From positions 62,001 through 126,000 of the forward strand of contig NZ_BSEX01000003.1 in assembly GCF_027922045.1 (NCBI RefSeq): DNA of 64,000 nt, read 5' to 3'. Source of the stretch: Microbacterium terregens (lineage in GTDB: Bacteria; Pseudomonadota; Alphaproteobacteria; Sphingomonadales; Sphingomonadaceae). The translations under genes and the position numbers were made by a program. The notes under the pieces were generated by a model. The model saw nothing but the letters and a program-made list of their open reading frames with translations. It ran no database searches and was not told where the DNA came from. How positions within the stretch are numbered: position 1 is the stretch's first letter; each line of letters starts with the position of its first letter. Below, piece after piece: positions 7,917 through 19,369 of this stretch.

Positions 7917-8236
7917 CCGCTCGCGCTGCGAGCTGCGGGCGTACATGCATTCCCGGTATCTGTTCCCGACTGCTCTCCTGAGGCTGCCGCGCGGAGATGG
8001 AGAGAATGGGAAAGGGGGCGCTGAACGGACGGTGGCTTTCGGCGACGTGGATTGAGGCCCTGAACGTCTGGGTATGGGCGTTTCCTGCCGTAGCCGTTCG
8101 GGGGTACCGGCACGGCCTCCCTCGACGTACGGGCCCTTGAACCCGGGCTATCTGCGGCGCCTGCGAGAGCACGGCGTACAACGCCTTCGCCTCGGATGTC
8201 TGGACGGAAGGCAGACGTGGTCCGTCCACGCCGCCG
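7917..8236. other. Intergenic stretch without a recognised feature
   Basis: 320 bases between the convergent monooxygenase and small membrane-protein genes. No open frame with plausible coding character, no RNA gene and no strong T-tailed hairpin was recognised. Confidence 0.5.
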
Positions 8237-8545
8237 CTAGTCGAGGAGGAAGAACAGCACCGCAAGCACGAGAGCGAAACCCGCTATCATGCGCTCGAAG
8301 GGGAGCGACACACCCTGTCGCCTCCTCGTCGACGGGGGTGCGCCGCCGCCGTTGCGCCGCTGCATGTCTTGCCGGTGCATCCGGGCGATGAAGATTCCGG
8401 GATCACCGTGCGGCTCCCTCCGGCCCGGCGACCCGTAGAGCAGAGGCACCTCCGTCAGGAGGTCCTTCTCCAGACCCTTTGCCGCGTCGCTCCGCCTCTT
8501 CAGATCCGCAGCGAAATCATCCGGGTTCTCGAACGATCCGTTCAT
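8237..8545 (-). CDS. Small tail-anchored membrane protein, hypothetical
   Basis: About 102 residues from the ATG at 8545, which has AGGTGG five bases before it; a GTG at 8554 is an alternative. The N-terminal two thirds are charged and soluble (NPDDFAADLKRRSDAAKGLEKD). The last 18 residues (MIAGFALVLAVLFFLLD) form one hydrophobic helix, so the protein would be anchored by its C-terminus. No family recognised. It lies 23 bases downstream of the EAL gene's end region on the same strand but is read towards lower coordinates, after that gene's promoter side. Moderate confidence that it is real. Confidence 0.5.
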   Translation of the reverse strand: MNGSFENPDDFAADLKRRSDAAKGLEKDLLTEVPLLYGSPGRREPHGDPGIFIARMHRQDMQRRNGGGAPPSTRRRQGVSLPFERMIAGFALVLAVLFFLLD

Positions 8546-8568
8546 GAGGACCACCTAGCTCCCCACGC

Positions 8569-9327
8569 TCAGACCAGCACCGGCTCCGGCAGCGCCTCGA
8601 ACGCCGGCTTGGCCAGCAGATAGCCCTGCACCAGCTCGATGCCGAGCGCGCGCACCGCGTCCAGCTCACCGCGCGTCTCGATCCCTTCCGCGATCACCGT
8701 CACGCCCAACCTGCGGCACAGCCCCACCATCGCGTCGACGATCATCCGGCGCGGCTCGCTCGCGTCCACGCCGCGCAGCAGCGCCATGTCGAGCTTGATG
8801 ACGTCCGGCTGGAACCGCGCAAGCAGCCCGAGCCCGGCATAGCCCGCGCCGAAATCGTCCAGCGCGGTCGTGAACCCCATCTCGCGATAGGTTTCGACGA
8901 TATCCAGCACATGCGCCGGATCGGCCATCCGCTCGTTCTCGGTGAACTCGAACATCAGCCGGTCGGTTGGAAGCCCGGTCGCCTGCGCCGTCCGCAGCGT
9001 CAGCTGGATGCAGGCCTTGGGCGAATAGACGGCGTTCGGCAGGAAGTTGATCGACAGCCGCGCCCCCGTCTCCAGCAACCCGGCCGCCACCGCGCTCTCG
9101 ATCGCTGCCACCCGGCACTGCTGGTCGAAGGCATAGCGGTTTTCCGGCGTCACCCGCGCCAGCACGGTCGCAGCGGCCTCTCCCTCGGCACCGCGCACCA
9201 GCGCCTCATAGGCCCAGGGCCGCCCCGTGCGCAGGTCGACGATCGGCTGGAAGGCCATGGAGATGGGAAAGTCGAGCGCCCGCCCGTCGCGGCAGGCACC
9301 GCATCCGCGGGAAGGGGTATCGGTCAT
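8569..9327 (-). CDS. EAL-domain c-di-GMP phosphodiesterase
   Basis: This 252-residue protein is a stand-alone EAL domain. Signature motifs are YEALVRG with EAL at 41-43, SINFLPNAVY (Asn metal ligand), FEFTENE, DDFGAGYAGL, KLD, AEGIET and QGYLLAKP. All metal-binding and catalytic positions of active EAL enzymes appear present, so c-di-GMP hydrolysis to pGpG is likely. The N-terminus holds three Cys (CGAC at 9-12 plus flanks), which is unusual and could bind metal or respond to redox. No transmembrane segment or sensor domain. It opposes the two GGDEF enzymes of this window. Confidence 0.88.
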   Translation of the reverse strand: MTDTPSRGCGACRDGRALDFPISMAFQPIVDLRTGRPWAYEALVRGAEGEAAATVLARVTPENRYAFDQQCRVAAIESAVAAGLLETGARLSINFLPNAVYSPKACIQLTLRTAQATGLPTDRLMFEFTENERMADPAHVLDIVETYREMGFTTALDDFGAGYAGLGLLARFQPDVIKLDMALLRGVDASEPRRMIVDAMVGLCRRLGVTVIAEGIETRGELDAVRALGIELVQGYLLAKPAFEALPEPVLV

Positions 9328-9368
9328 GCAATCCCCAATAGCGTCAAAATGTTAGCAACTTGTGTCGG

Positions 9369-10763
9369 TCAGTCCCCGGCGAAGGCGAACGGCGTCACCC
9401 CGCCCTCGCGCTCGTGGACCAGCAGCGCGTGTCCGACGGGCGGTGCCGAACGCTGGCCGCAGTCCCGCCGCGTGCAGGCGCGACAGCCGAGACCGATCCC
9501 CACCGCCTCGCCGCCAAGATCGGTGCCCCGCGCCGCCGCCCAGCCGCGCGCCTGGTCCGCCCCCAGCAGCAGCGCGATCGTGAAGCGCACGCGCACTCCG
9601 GCCACCTCGCCCACCGCCGGGTGGACGACATGCGCCCAGCTGAACCACCGGCTGCCGTCCTCCAGTTCCACCAGCTGGGTCACCGCCGCATCGGTCCGGG
9701 CGAACGCCTCGAACGCGCTCCACAGCGGGCAGAGCCCGGCGGCGTCCGCCACCGGCGATCCGCTCATCCCGGCAAAGCGCTTCGACACCTGCCCCGCCCG
9801 GTCGATCCGCAGCAGGCAGAAGGCAAGCCCCCGCGCGCCCACCCGCCCGAGTGTCGTCAACCGATGCGCCACCTGCTCGAACGACGTGCCGAACCGCCGC
9901 GCCAGCAGCGGCACGTCATAGCCGGTCGCTTCGCACGCGCGCAGGAACCGCGCATAGGGCATGGTCACGGCCGCCGCGAAATAGCCCAGCAGGTGGCGGC
10001 GGTAGAGCCGCTCCGCCGCCCGGTCGGTGAAGCCCGCGCCGCGCACCAGCGCCTCTACCGGCACCCGCGCCTCGCTCTGCCCGATCTGCCGCGCGAGCAG
10101 CTGCAAGCGCTGCGCCGGGCCCAGCAGCTCCGACAGCTGCAACTGGCGCGCATGGAGGTCCAGACGATAGAGCCGGTCCGGCAGCACCTCGGCCGGCAGC
10201 ACCCGCACCGAAAGCTGGTGGCGCACCCGCAGCCGCTCGGCGAGCGCGGCACCAAGGTCCGCTGCCGACTGGCGCAGCTCGTCCGCCACGCCCTCGGCGA
10301 GTTCGTCGAGTTCGGCGAAATGGTTGCGCCAGCGCTCCACCTCGCGCCGCACCAGCACCTGCGGGTCGTCGGCCGCGGGCGCAGCCCCGGCGGCCCCCGC
10401 CGCCCCGCCCAGCCGGTCGAACACGCGCGCGAACGCCTCCGCCCCGCCGGGCGCACTCGCCAGCCACTCGGCGACGTCGTGGCGGTCGATCTCCAGGTCC
10501 GCGAACATCGGATCGGCCAGCCGCCGTCGCAGCGCATCGACCCCGCCCGCCGGCTCGCCGCTGGTCAGCGTGCGCGGATCGAAGTCGAAGCGCTCGGCCA
10601 GCCGCACCAGCAACGCCGCCGACAAGGGACGCTGGTTGCGCTCCACGAGGTTGAGGTAGCTGGGCGAAATGCCGAGCAGTTCGGCCATCGCCGCCTGGGT
10701 GAGCCCCGCCTGCCGCCGCACCCGCCGAACCGCATGTCCCGCCAGCAGCTTGCGCTCCGCCAT
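9369..10763 (-). CDS. XRE-family regulator of short-chain acyl metabolism (ScfR/RamB/PrpR type)
   Basis: A 464-residue protein with an N-terminal Cro/CI helix-turn-helix (residues about 8-62: GLTQAAMAELLGISPSYLNL). A long C-terminal region matches the DUF2083/ScfR ligand-binding module that ends in a Cys-rich segment (LGCRACTRRDCGQRSAPP). Family members sense short-chain acyl-CoAs and control glyoxylate-shunt, propionate or related genes. No target gene lies immediately beside it; a malic enzyme gene, plausible in the same carbon context, is 530 bases upstream. An imperfect palindrome 22 bases before its start may be its own operator. Confidence 0.85.
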   Translation of the reverse strand: MAERKLLAGHAVRRVRRQAGLTQAAMAELLGISPSYLNLVERNQRPLSAALLVRLAERFDFDPRTLTSGEPAGGVDALRRRLADPMFADLEIDRHDVAEWLASAPGGAEAFARVFDRLGGAAGAAGAAPAADDPQVLVRREVERWRNHFAELDELAEGVADELRQSAADLGAALAERLRVRHQLSVRVLPAEVLPDRLYRLDLHARQLQLSELLGPAQRLQLLARQIGQSEARVPVEALVRGAGFTDRAAERLYRRHLLGYFAAAVTMPYARFLRACEATGYDVPLLARRFGTSFEQVAHRLTTLGRVGARGLAFCLLRIDRAGQVSKRFAGMSGSPVADAAGLCPLWSAFEAFARTDAAVTQLVELEDGSRWFSWAHVVHPAVGEVAGVRVRFTIALLLGADQARGWAAARGTDLGGEAVGIGLGCRACTRRDCGQRSAPPVGHALLVHEREGGVTPFAFAGD

Positions 10764-10784
10764 CCCGCTCTCCCCGGCATCTTC

Positions 10785-10799
10785 TGTGAAGTCTTTACA
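10785..10799. promoter_or_regulatory. Candidate autoregulatory operator of the ScfR-type gene
   Basis: TGTGAA-GTC-TTTACA is an inverted repeat with one mismatch per arm (consensus TGTRAA-N3-TTYACA), 22 bases upstream of the start at 10763. A partial half-site TGTAAAG occurs at 10914. Binding by the adjacent regulator is an inference. Confidence 0.4.
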
Positions 10800-11029
10800 G
10801 CATCACTGCTGCCGGGGCGAGCACTTCCACTCCGTGACCCCTTTTGCAGCGCGCGCGTGCTTCTGAAAGGCGCGGCCGTGGGGCAAATGGGTCCGGCAAC
10901 TTCGGGGTGCAGCTGTAAAGGACGTGACAAGGTCGTGTCGCCGACGCAGCGGATCTTGCCGTCCGGCACTCCGATCACCGTCTCGGCAGGGCCTAGAGCC
11001 CCGCCCACCCGTTCCTGGGGAGGAAAGGT

Positions 11030-11060
11030 GCCCGCCGGAGTCTCTCCGGCGGGCATTTTC
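11030..11060 (+). terminator. Strong intrinsic terminator with no assigned gene
   Basis: GCCCGCCGGAG (11030-11040) and CTCCGGCGGGC (11044-11054) form a perfect 11-bp GC stem around TCT, followed by ATTTTCGTG. The better T-tract is on the plus strand, yet no plus-strand protein gene ends here. It may end an unrecognised small RNA from the 10800-11029 stretch, or serve the minus-strand malic enzyme transcript in reverse. The rest of the 10764-11295 gap holds no gene that I can support. Confidence 0.7.
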
Positions 11061-11125
11061 GTGTGTGAGGCGCGCAGCATGGGAGCGGCGGAGAGACGCG
11101 GAAGGCCAGCCCGGACCCCCGCCGT

Positions 11126-11216
11126 ATCCCTGCGCAGGCAGGGATCCAGGGCCAAGCAGAGCAAGCCAGGCCGCACTTCGGCAACCCTGGACTCCCGCCT
11201 TCGCGGGAGCACGACA
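11126..11216. repeat. TCCTGC/GCAGGA palindrome pair
   Basis: ATCCCTGCGCAGGCAGGGAT at 11126-11145 and CTCCCGCCTTCGCGGGAG around 11192-11209, with CCAGGG and CCCTGG on their inner sides, form an inverted pair. They belong to the same family as 4036-4190 and 23615-23696 and lie downstream of the malic enzyme gene. Confidence 0.75.
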
Positions 11217-11295
11217 AACGAGGAAGGCGAGCGGCCTCCGGTCCCCCCACCATCGGCGGGAGGAGCCGCGCAACCGCAGCCCCTCCCCCGAAGGA

Positions 11296-13560
<2,265 letters not shown>

Positions 13561-13634
13561 CTGCAACCTTCCCGCACTGATGGCTCTGCCCTTAGGACGC
13601 ATCCTCGCCTCCGTCACCCCACCGCAGCCCGGGC

Positions 13635-16274
13635 ATGACGCCGGTCGCTTCTTCGGCTACCCACGCGCGCATGCCTGCCGTTCCAGCACCCACCCCGATG
13701 ATGGCGCAATATCTCGCGCTCAAAGCCGAAGCAGCCGACTGCCTGCTGTTCTACCGCATGGGCGACTTTTTTGAACTGTTTCACGACGACGCCAAAATCG
13801 CCGCGGCCGTGCTCGACATCGCGCTCACCGCACGCGGCGAGCATGAGGGCGCGAAAATCCCGATGTGCGGCGTGCCGATCCACGCCGCCGAGGGCTATCT
13901 GGCGCGGCTGATCAAGGCCGGCCACCGCGTCGCCATCGCCGAGCAGGTGGAGACGCCCGAGGAAGCCAAGAAGCGCGGCGGCTCCAAGGCGCTCGTCGCC
14001 CGCGCGATCGTGCGCGTGGTCACCGCCGGCACGCTGACCGAAGAAGCGCTGCTCGACGCGCGCGCCGCCAACTGGTGCGTGGCGGTCGGCGAAGCCGGCG
14101 GCGAGGTCGCGATCGCCGCGGCCGATGTCTCCACCGGCCGCTTCGAGCTGATCGAGACCGACGCCCATGCGCTCGCCGCCACCATCGCGCGGCTTGCCCC
14201 CGCCGAGGTGGTCGCCTCCGAGGCCTCCGCCTTTGCCGAGATCGCGACCAGTCTGCGCCCCCGCATCGACTTCGACAGCGCCGCCGGCGAGGCGCGGCTG
14301 AAGGCGCTGTTCGGCGTCGCCACGCTCGACGGCTTCGGCAGCTTCGGCCGCGCCGGCCTGGCTGCGGCGGGCGGGCTCGTCGCCTATCTCGAGCATACCG
14401 CGCGCGGCAGCCTGCCCTTCCTCCGCCCGCCTTTGGTGTCGCGCAACGACCAGTGCATGGCGGTCGACGCCGCCACCCGCGAGAGCCTGGAGCTCACCCG
14501 CACCACCTCGGGCAGCCGCAGCGGTAGCCTGCTCGACGCGGTCGACCGCACCGTCACGGGTGCCGGCGCACGCCTGCTGGGTGCCGACATCGCCGCACCC
14601 TTGATGGACCGTGCCGCAATCGAGGCGCGGCTCGACGCCGTCACCCGCTTCCACGACGATCCCGGCCTGCGCGACGGCGTGCGTTCCGCCCTGCGCGCGC
14701 TTCCCGACGTCGGCCGCGCGCTCGGCCGCATTGCCGCCGGCCGCGGCTCCCCGCGCGACCTGGGCCAGCTACGCGACGGCCTCGACGGCGCGCGCACGCT
14801 GGGCGACCGCCTCGAACAGCTCGCCGACGCACCGCCGCTGCTCGGCCAGCTGGTGCCGGCTCTCCGCGGCCACGGCGCGCTGGTCGAGCTGCTCAGCCGC
14901 GCGCTCGTCCCCTCGCCCCCGATCGACGCCGCCAACGGCGGCTATATTGCCGAGGGCTATGACGCCGCGCTTGACGATCTCCGCGCCACCGGCGCCGGTG
15001 GCCGCCGCGCCATCGCCGCGCTGGAGGCGGAGTTCCGCACCCGCACCGGCGTCAACGCGCTCAAGATCCGCCACAACGGCGTGCTCGGCTATCATATCGA
15101 GGTGCCGGCCCGCGCCGCCGACGCGCTGATGAAGGCCGACAGCGGCTTCACCCATCGCCAGACGCTCGCCGGCTGCGTCCGCTTCAACGCGCCCGAACTG
15201 CACGAGGTCGCGCTCAAGGTCACCCAGGCCGGCGCCCATGCGCTCGCCGCCGAGGCCGCGCATCTGGAGGAACTGACCGGCCAGGTGCTTGGAAACCGCG
15301 AGGCCATCGCCGCCACCGCCGATGCCCTCGCGCGCATCGACGTCGCCGCCGGCCTCGCCGAACGCGCGGCCGAGGGCGGCTGGGCACGCCCCGACCTGGT
15401 CGACCACGCCTGCCTGGAGATCGAGGGCGGCCGCCACCCGGTGGTCGAAGCCGCCGTCGCCAAGGCCGGCGGGCGCTTCGTCGCCAACGACTGCCGCCTG
15501 TCGGAGGACAATCGCCTGTGGCTGGTGACCGGCCCCAACATGGGCGGCAAGTCGACCTTCCTGCGCCAGAACGCGCTGATCGCGGTGCTTGCCCAGGCCG
15601 GCAGCTACGTCCCCGCCACCCGCGCCACGCTCGGCCTGGTCGATCGGCTGTTCAGCCGCGTCGGCGCCTCGGACAATCTCGCGCGCGGCCGCTCCACCTT
15701 CATGGTCGAGATGGTCGAGACCGCCGCCATCCTGGCGCAGGCGACCCCGCGCAGCTTCGTGATCCTGGACGAGGTCGGCCGCGGCACCTCCACCTACGAC
15801 GGCCTCGCCATCGCCTGGGCAGTGGTGGAGGCGATCCATGAGGACAACCGCTGCCGCTGCCTGTTCGCGACCCATTATCACGAGCTCACCCGGCTGGCGG
15901 AGCGCTGCGAGGCACTGAGCCTGCACCACGTGCGTGCGCGCGAGTGGAAGGGCGACCTCGTCCTCCTCCACGAGCTGGGCGAGGGTCCGGCCGACCGCAG
16001 CTACGGCCTGGCGGTGGCCCGGCTCGCGGGGCTCCCGCCCGCTACGGTCGCGCGCGCGAAAGCGGTGCTCGCGAAGCTCGAGGCCGGCCGCCAGAAGACC
16101 GGCGGCCTCGCCGCCGGCCTCGACGACCTGCCGCTGTTCGCCGCCTTCCAGCCGGCCGAGGAGGAAAAGCCCGATGCCGTGCGCACCGAACTGGCGGGGC
16201 TAGACCTCGATGCCCTCACCCCGCGCGCCGCGCTCGACGCCCTCTACCGGCTGAAGGAACTCGCCCGCGCCTAG
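13635..16274 (+). CDS. mutS: DNA mismatch repair protein MutS
   Basis: An 879-residue protein with all MutS domains. GDFFELF at 43-49 contains the Phe-x-Glu mismatch-probing motif. The connector, core and clamp follow. The ATPase has Walker A GPNMGGKST near 633 and Walker B VILDEVGRGTSTYDG near 710. It recognises mismatches and recruits MutL. The start is uncertain: 13635 or an ATG at 13671 giving MPAVPAPTPMMAQYL; neither has a clear ribosome site. It converges with the cysQ-like gene 7 bases after its stop. Confidence 0.97.
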   Translation: MTPVASSATHARMPAVPAPTPMMAQYLALKAEAADCLLFYRMGDFFELFHDDAKIAAAVLDIALTARGEHEGAKIPMCGVPIHAAEGYLARLIKAGHRVAIAEQVETPEEAKKRGGSKALVARAIVRVVTAGTLTEEALLDARAANWCVAVGEAGGEVAIAAADVSTGRFELIETDAHALAATIARLAPAEVVASEASAFAEIATSLRPRIDFDSAAGEARLKALFGVATLDGFGSFGRAGLAAAGGLVAYLEHTARGSLPFLRPPLVSRNDQCMAVDAATRESLELTRTTSGSRSGSLLDAVDRTVTGAGARLLGADIAAPLMDRAAIEARLDAVTRFHDDPGLRDGVRSALRALPDVGRALGRIAAGRGSPRDLGQLRDGLDGARTLGDRLEQLADAPPLLGQLVPALRGHGALVELLSRALVPSPPIDAANGGYIAEGYDAALDDLRATGAGGRRAIAALEAEFRTRTGVNALKIRHNGVLGYHIEVPARAADALMKADSGFTHRQTLAGCVRFNAPELHEVALKVTQAGAHALAAEAAHLEELTGQVLGNREAIAATADALARIDVAAGLAERAAEGGWARPDLVDHACLEIEGGRHPVVEAAVAKAGGRFVANDCRLSEDNRLWLVTGPNMGGKSTFLRQNALIAVLAQAGSYVPATRATLGLVDRLFSRVGASDNLARGRSTFMVEMVETAAILAQATPRSFVILDEVGRGTSTYDGLAIAWAVVEAIHEDNRCRCLFATHYHELTRLAERCEALSLHHVRAREWKGDLVLLHELGEGPADRSYGLAVARLAGLPPATVARAKAVLAKLEAGRQKTGGLAAGLDDLPLFAAFQPAEEEKPDAVRTELAGLDLDALTPRAALDALYRLKELARA

Positions 16275-16281
16275 CGGGCGG

Positions 16282-17064
16282 TCAGGGCCGCCCCAGCGCC
16301 GCGATCGCGCGCGGCCGCAGCCGGTCCACCGCCGCCGCATGGATGCCGGGCGCGGTCGCCAGCACGCCGAACGCCTGGGCGCGCGGCGTGTTGAAGCGCA
16401 GCGGCTTGCCGAGCGAGTCGGTCACCGTCGCGCCGGCCTCGCGCAGCAGCAGCACGGCCGCCGCCACGTCCCATTCATTGCCCCAGCGAAAGGTCGCGAG
16501 CAGGTCCGCCTCGCCCGCCGCCACCATCGCCATGCGCAGCGCGATCGAGTTGGGCTTGGCCACCGCCACCAGGTCGCGGTCCGCCTTGGGCAGCGCGTCC
16601 ACCGGCGTGCGCGCGCCCGCGATCCGGGCGATGTCGCTCGCCGTCAGCCGGACGCCGTTGCGCCACGCCCCCTCGCCCGCCGCCGCGCGCCAGCGCTCGT
16701 GCCGCGCCGGGGCGTCGAGCACGCCCAGCACCGGCTGCCCGTCCTCCACCAGCGCCACCGACACCGACCAGCCCGGCCGACCGCGGATATAGTCGCGGGT
16801 CCCGTCGATCGGATCGACGATCCACACCCGCCGCTTGGCCAGCCGCACGGGATCGTCGGCCGATTCCTCCGACAGCCAGCCGGCGTCCGGCAGCAGCGCG
16901 CTCAGCCGCTCGCGCAGCAGCGCGTCCACCGCCAGGTCGATCTCGCACACCGGGTTGCCCGGCGTCTTTTCCCAGCGCTCGAAGTCGGTCGCCGCGCGCC
17001 CATGCGCCAGCGTCGCCGCTTCGGCAGCGATCGCCGCCAGTTCGTCGAGCAGCGTGTCAGCCAC
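16282..17064 (-). CDS. Inositol-monophosphatase-family phosphatase (CysQ-like)
   Basis: This 260-residue enzyme has the metal-dependent phosphatase signatures: GWLSEES with an acidic metal ligand, WIVDPIDGTRDYIRG (the DPIDGT core), and EWDVAAAVLLLREAGATVTD. The family includes inositol monophosphatase, fructose bisphosphatase and CysQ, which clears 3'-phosphoadenosine 5'-phosphate in sulfate assimilation. The GTRDYIRG form leans to CysQ, but the substrate is not certain. It overlaps the upstream pmbA/tldE gene by 8 bases, so they are cotranscribed. Confidence 0.85.
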   Translation of the reverse strand: MADTLLDELAAIAAEAATLAHGRAATDFERWEKTPGNPVCEIDLAVDALLRERLSALLPDAGWLSEESADDPVRLAKRRVWIVDPIDGTRDYIRGRPGWSVSVALVEDGQPVLGVLDAPARHERWRAAAGEGAWRNGVRLTASDIARIAGARTPVDALPKADRDLVAVAKPNSIALRMAMVAAGEADLLATFRWGNEWDVAAAVLLLREAGATVTDSLGKPLRFNTPRAQAFGVLATAPGIHAAAVDRLRPRAIAALGRP

Positions 17065-18403
17065 CCGCCACCGTCATTCCGTCGATCCGGATCGTCGGCA
17101 CGTTCACGCCATAGCGGAACTCCAGGTCGCTCGCCGGCACCAGGCCTGCGAACATCTGGCGCAGATTGCCCGCGATGGTGATCTCCGCGACCGGCCGGGT
17201 GATTTCGCCCTTCTCGATCAGGAAGCCGGCGGCGCCGCGGCTATAGTCGCCCGTCACGCCGTTCACGCCATGCCCGATCAGCTCGGTCACCAGCACGCCG
17301 TGCTCGATCTCGCCGATGAGCGCCTCGCGGGTGATGCGCCCCGCTTCCATGTAGAGGTTGCTGGTGCCCACGCCCGGCCCGCCGCCGATGCCGCGGGTGG
17401 CATGGCCGGTCGGCTCCAGCCCCAGCTGCCGGGCCGAGGCGCTGTCCAGCAGCCAGCTTTGCAGCACGCCCCCCTCGACGATCGCGAGCGGCGAGACCGG
17501 CAGACCCTCGCCGTCGAACGGCCGCGAGCGAAGCCCGCGCGGCCGGTGCGGATCATCGCGGATGGTGACGCCCGGCCCGAATACCGCCGTGCCGAGCGCC
17601 TCGCGCAGGAAGCTGGTGCCGCGGGCCACGCCCGGCCCCGCGATCGCGCCGGTCAGGTGGCCGAGCAGGCTCGACCCCACCCGCGGATCGAACACCACCG
17701 GCATCGCACCCGACGCGATCCGCGCCGGATCGAGCCGCGCCACCGCGCGCTCGCCCGCCAGCCGCCCGATCGCCTCGGGCGCCTCCAGCGATGCACGATG
17801 GCGCGCGCTGTGGTGCGCATAGTCGCGCTGCATGCCCGATCCGGTGCCCGCCAGCACGCTTGCCGAGACGCCGTGGCTGGTGACGGCGTAGCTGCCGGCA
17901 AAGCCGTGGCTGGTGGCCAGCGCCACCACCGCGCGGCTGGCACTCGCACTGCCGCCCTCGGAATTGGTGACGCCAGCCACGCCGCGCGCCGCATCCTCGG
18001 CCGCCAGCGCCTGCGCCTTCAGCGCCTCGGGCGCGACCTCGCCGCCGTCGTCCAGGTCGAGCAGCGGGGCCGTGCCCTTCATCAGCCGATCGGCCGGCGC
18101 CAGCCCGGCCCAGGCGTCCTCGGGCGCCAGCCGCGCCATCGCCACCGCCCGCTCGGCCACCGCATCCAGCGCCGCGTCCGACAGGTCGGAGGTGGCGACG
18201 CTTGCCGAACGCTTGCCGACGAAGACTCGCAGGCCCAGCTCGCCGCCCTCGGACCGGCCAACGTCCTCCAGGGCGCCCAGGCGCACGGAGACGGAAAGCG
18301 CCGTGTCGGCGATCAGGATGGCGTCGGCGGCATCGGCGCCGCGGGCGCGGGCTCGGTCGATCGCCTGCGCGGCGCGGGCCTGCGCCTGTTCGGGGGTCAG
18401 CAT
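17057..18403 (-). CDS. pmbA: TldD/PmbA family protein (PmbA/TldE)
   Basis: A 448-residue member of the TldD/PmbA family. The C-terminal half has the conserved GHATRGIGGGPGVGTSNLYMEAG and GVNGVTGDYSRGAAGFLIEKGE region, and the end has NLRQMFAGLVPASDLEFRYG. TldE subunits pair with TldD to form a zinc peptidase that trims peptides such as CcdA or microcin precursors. TldE itself lacks the HExxxH zinc motif, which I also do not see here. A tldD partner is not in the window. It sits upstream of, and overlaps, the CysQ-like gene. Confidence 0.88.
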   Translation of the reverse strand: MLTPEQAQARAAQAIDRARARGADAADAILIADTALSVSVRLGALEDVGRSEGGELGLRVFVGKRSASVATSDLSDAALDAVAERAVAMARLAPEDAWAGLAPADRLMKGTAPLLDLDDGGEVAPEALKAQALAAEDAARGVAGVTNSEGGSASASRAVVALATSHGFAGSYAVTSHGVSASVLAGTGSGMQRDYAHHSARHRASLEAPEAIGRLAGERAVARLDPARIASGAMPVVFDPRVGSSLLGHLTGAIAGPGVARGTSFLREALGTAVFGPGVTIRDDPHRPRGLRSRPFDGEGLPVSPLAIVEGGVLQSWLLDSASARQLGLEPTGHATRGIGGGPGVGTSNLYMEAGRITREALIGEIEHGVLVTELIGHGVNGVTGDYSRGAAGFLIEKGEITRPVAEITIAGNLRQMFAGLVPASDLEFRYGVNVPTIRIDGMTVAGG

Positions 18404-18454
18404 GGCCGCGACTTAGGGAGCCGGGGCCCCAAGGTCAAAGCCCGCGGCGGCAAT

Positions 18455-19369
18455 TCAGGCCGCCGTCCCCACCACCAGGCAGGCGAGGAACATCAGCAGC
18501 CCCGCGTCGCGATTGCTGCGGAACCGCGCCAGCGTGTTGTGCCCGTCCTGCGGCGACAGCGTCGCCACCTGCCACAGCAGGTGCAGCGCCATCGGCAGCA
18601 GCGCGACAAGCGCGAGCGGCGTCGGGAACACCTGCCAGAAGGCGCCCGCCCAGCACAGCAGCGACACCAGGTACAGCAGCGCGACCCCGGGCCGAACCTT
18701 GGCCCCCATCGCCCGTGCCGACGAACGCACGCCCACCAGCGCATCGTCCTCCACGTCCTGCAGCGCATAGATGGTGTCGTAGCCGATCACCCAGGTGATC
18801 GATCCCGCATAGAGCAGCAGCATCGGCACGATGCTGCCGTGCGTCACCTCCACCCAGCCGACCGGCGCTGCCCAGCTGAACACGATCCCCAGCCACGCCT
18901 GCGGCCACCAGGTGATCCGCTTCATGAAGGGATAGGCCGCGACCAGCACGATGCTGGAGACGGCGACGATCGCGGCCGCCAGCCGCAGCTGCACCAGCAC
19001 CAGCAGCCCGACCGCGCACAGGATCAGCAGCCAGGCCCAGGCCGCCTTCAGCGACACCGCCCCGCTCGCGAGCGGCCGGCTGCGCGTGCGCGCCACCTGC
19101 CGGTCGAGGTCGCGGTCGACGATGTCGTTGTAGACGCAGCCCGCGCCGCGCATCGCGATGCTGCCGAGCAGGAACCACGCGATCATGTCCCAGCGCGCGA
19201 TCCCCTGGCCCGCCAGCGCGATCGCCCAGGCGCCGGGCCAGAACAACAGCCACCAGCCGATCGGCCGGTCGAAGCGCGCCAGCAGCGCGAACGGCCGCAG
19301 CCCCGCCGGCAGCCGCCCGACGAGCCCGCGATGCTCGCTGTCGGGAACGATCTCGGTCGCCGCCGTCAT
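18455..19369 (-). CDS. ubiA: 4-hydroxybenzoate polyprenyltransferase
   Basis: A 304-residue integral membrane prenyltransferase with about eight hydrophobic helices. The first Asp-rich motif, NDIVDRDLDRQVARTRSRPL, and the second, DTIYALQDVEDD, bind the prenyl diphosphate through magnesium; YPFMKR is also typical. It attaches the polyprenyl tail to 4-hydroxybenzoate in ubiquinone synthesis. The start at 19369 (MTAATEIVPDSEHRG) matches family length; the open frame upstream is Arg/Pro-rich and is not expected to be translated. Confidence 0.95.
   Translation of the reverse strand: MTAATEIVPDSEHRGLVGRLPAGLRPFALLARFDRPIGWWLLFWPGAWAIALAGQGIARWDMIAWFLLGSIAMRGAGCVYNDIVDRDLDRQVARTRSRPLASGAVSLKAAWAWLLILCAVGLLVLVQLRLAAAIVAVSSIVLVAAYPFMKRITWWPQAWLGIVFSWAAPVGWVEVTHGSIVPMLLLYAGSITWVIGYDTIYALQDVEDDALVGVRSSARAMGAKVRPGVALLYLVSLLCWAGAFWQVFPTPLALVALLPMALHLLWQVATLSPQDGHNTLARFRSNRDAGLLMFLACLVVGTAA

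Noticed and set aside
10800..11060. SRP RNA, 6S RNA or RNase P RNA upstream of the orphan terminator
   Set aside because: None of the conserved core sequences of these RNAs was found.
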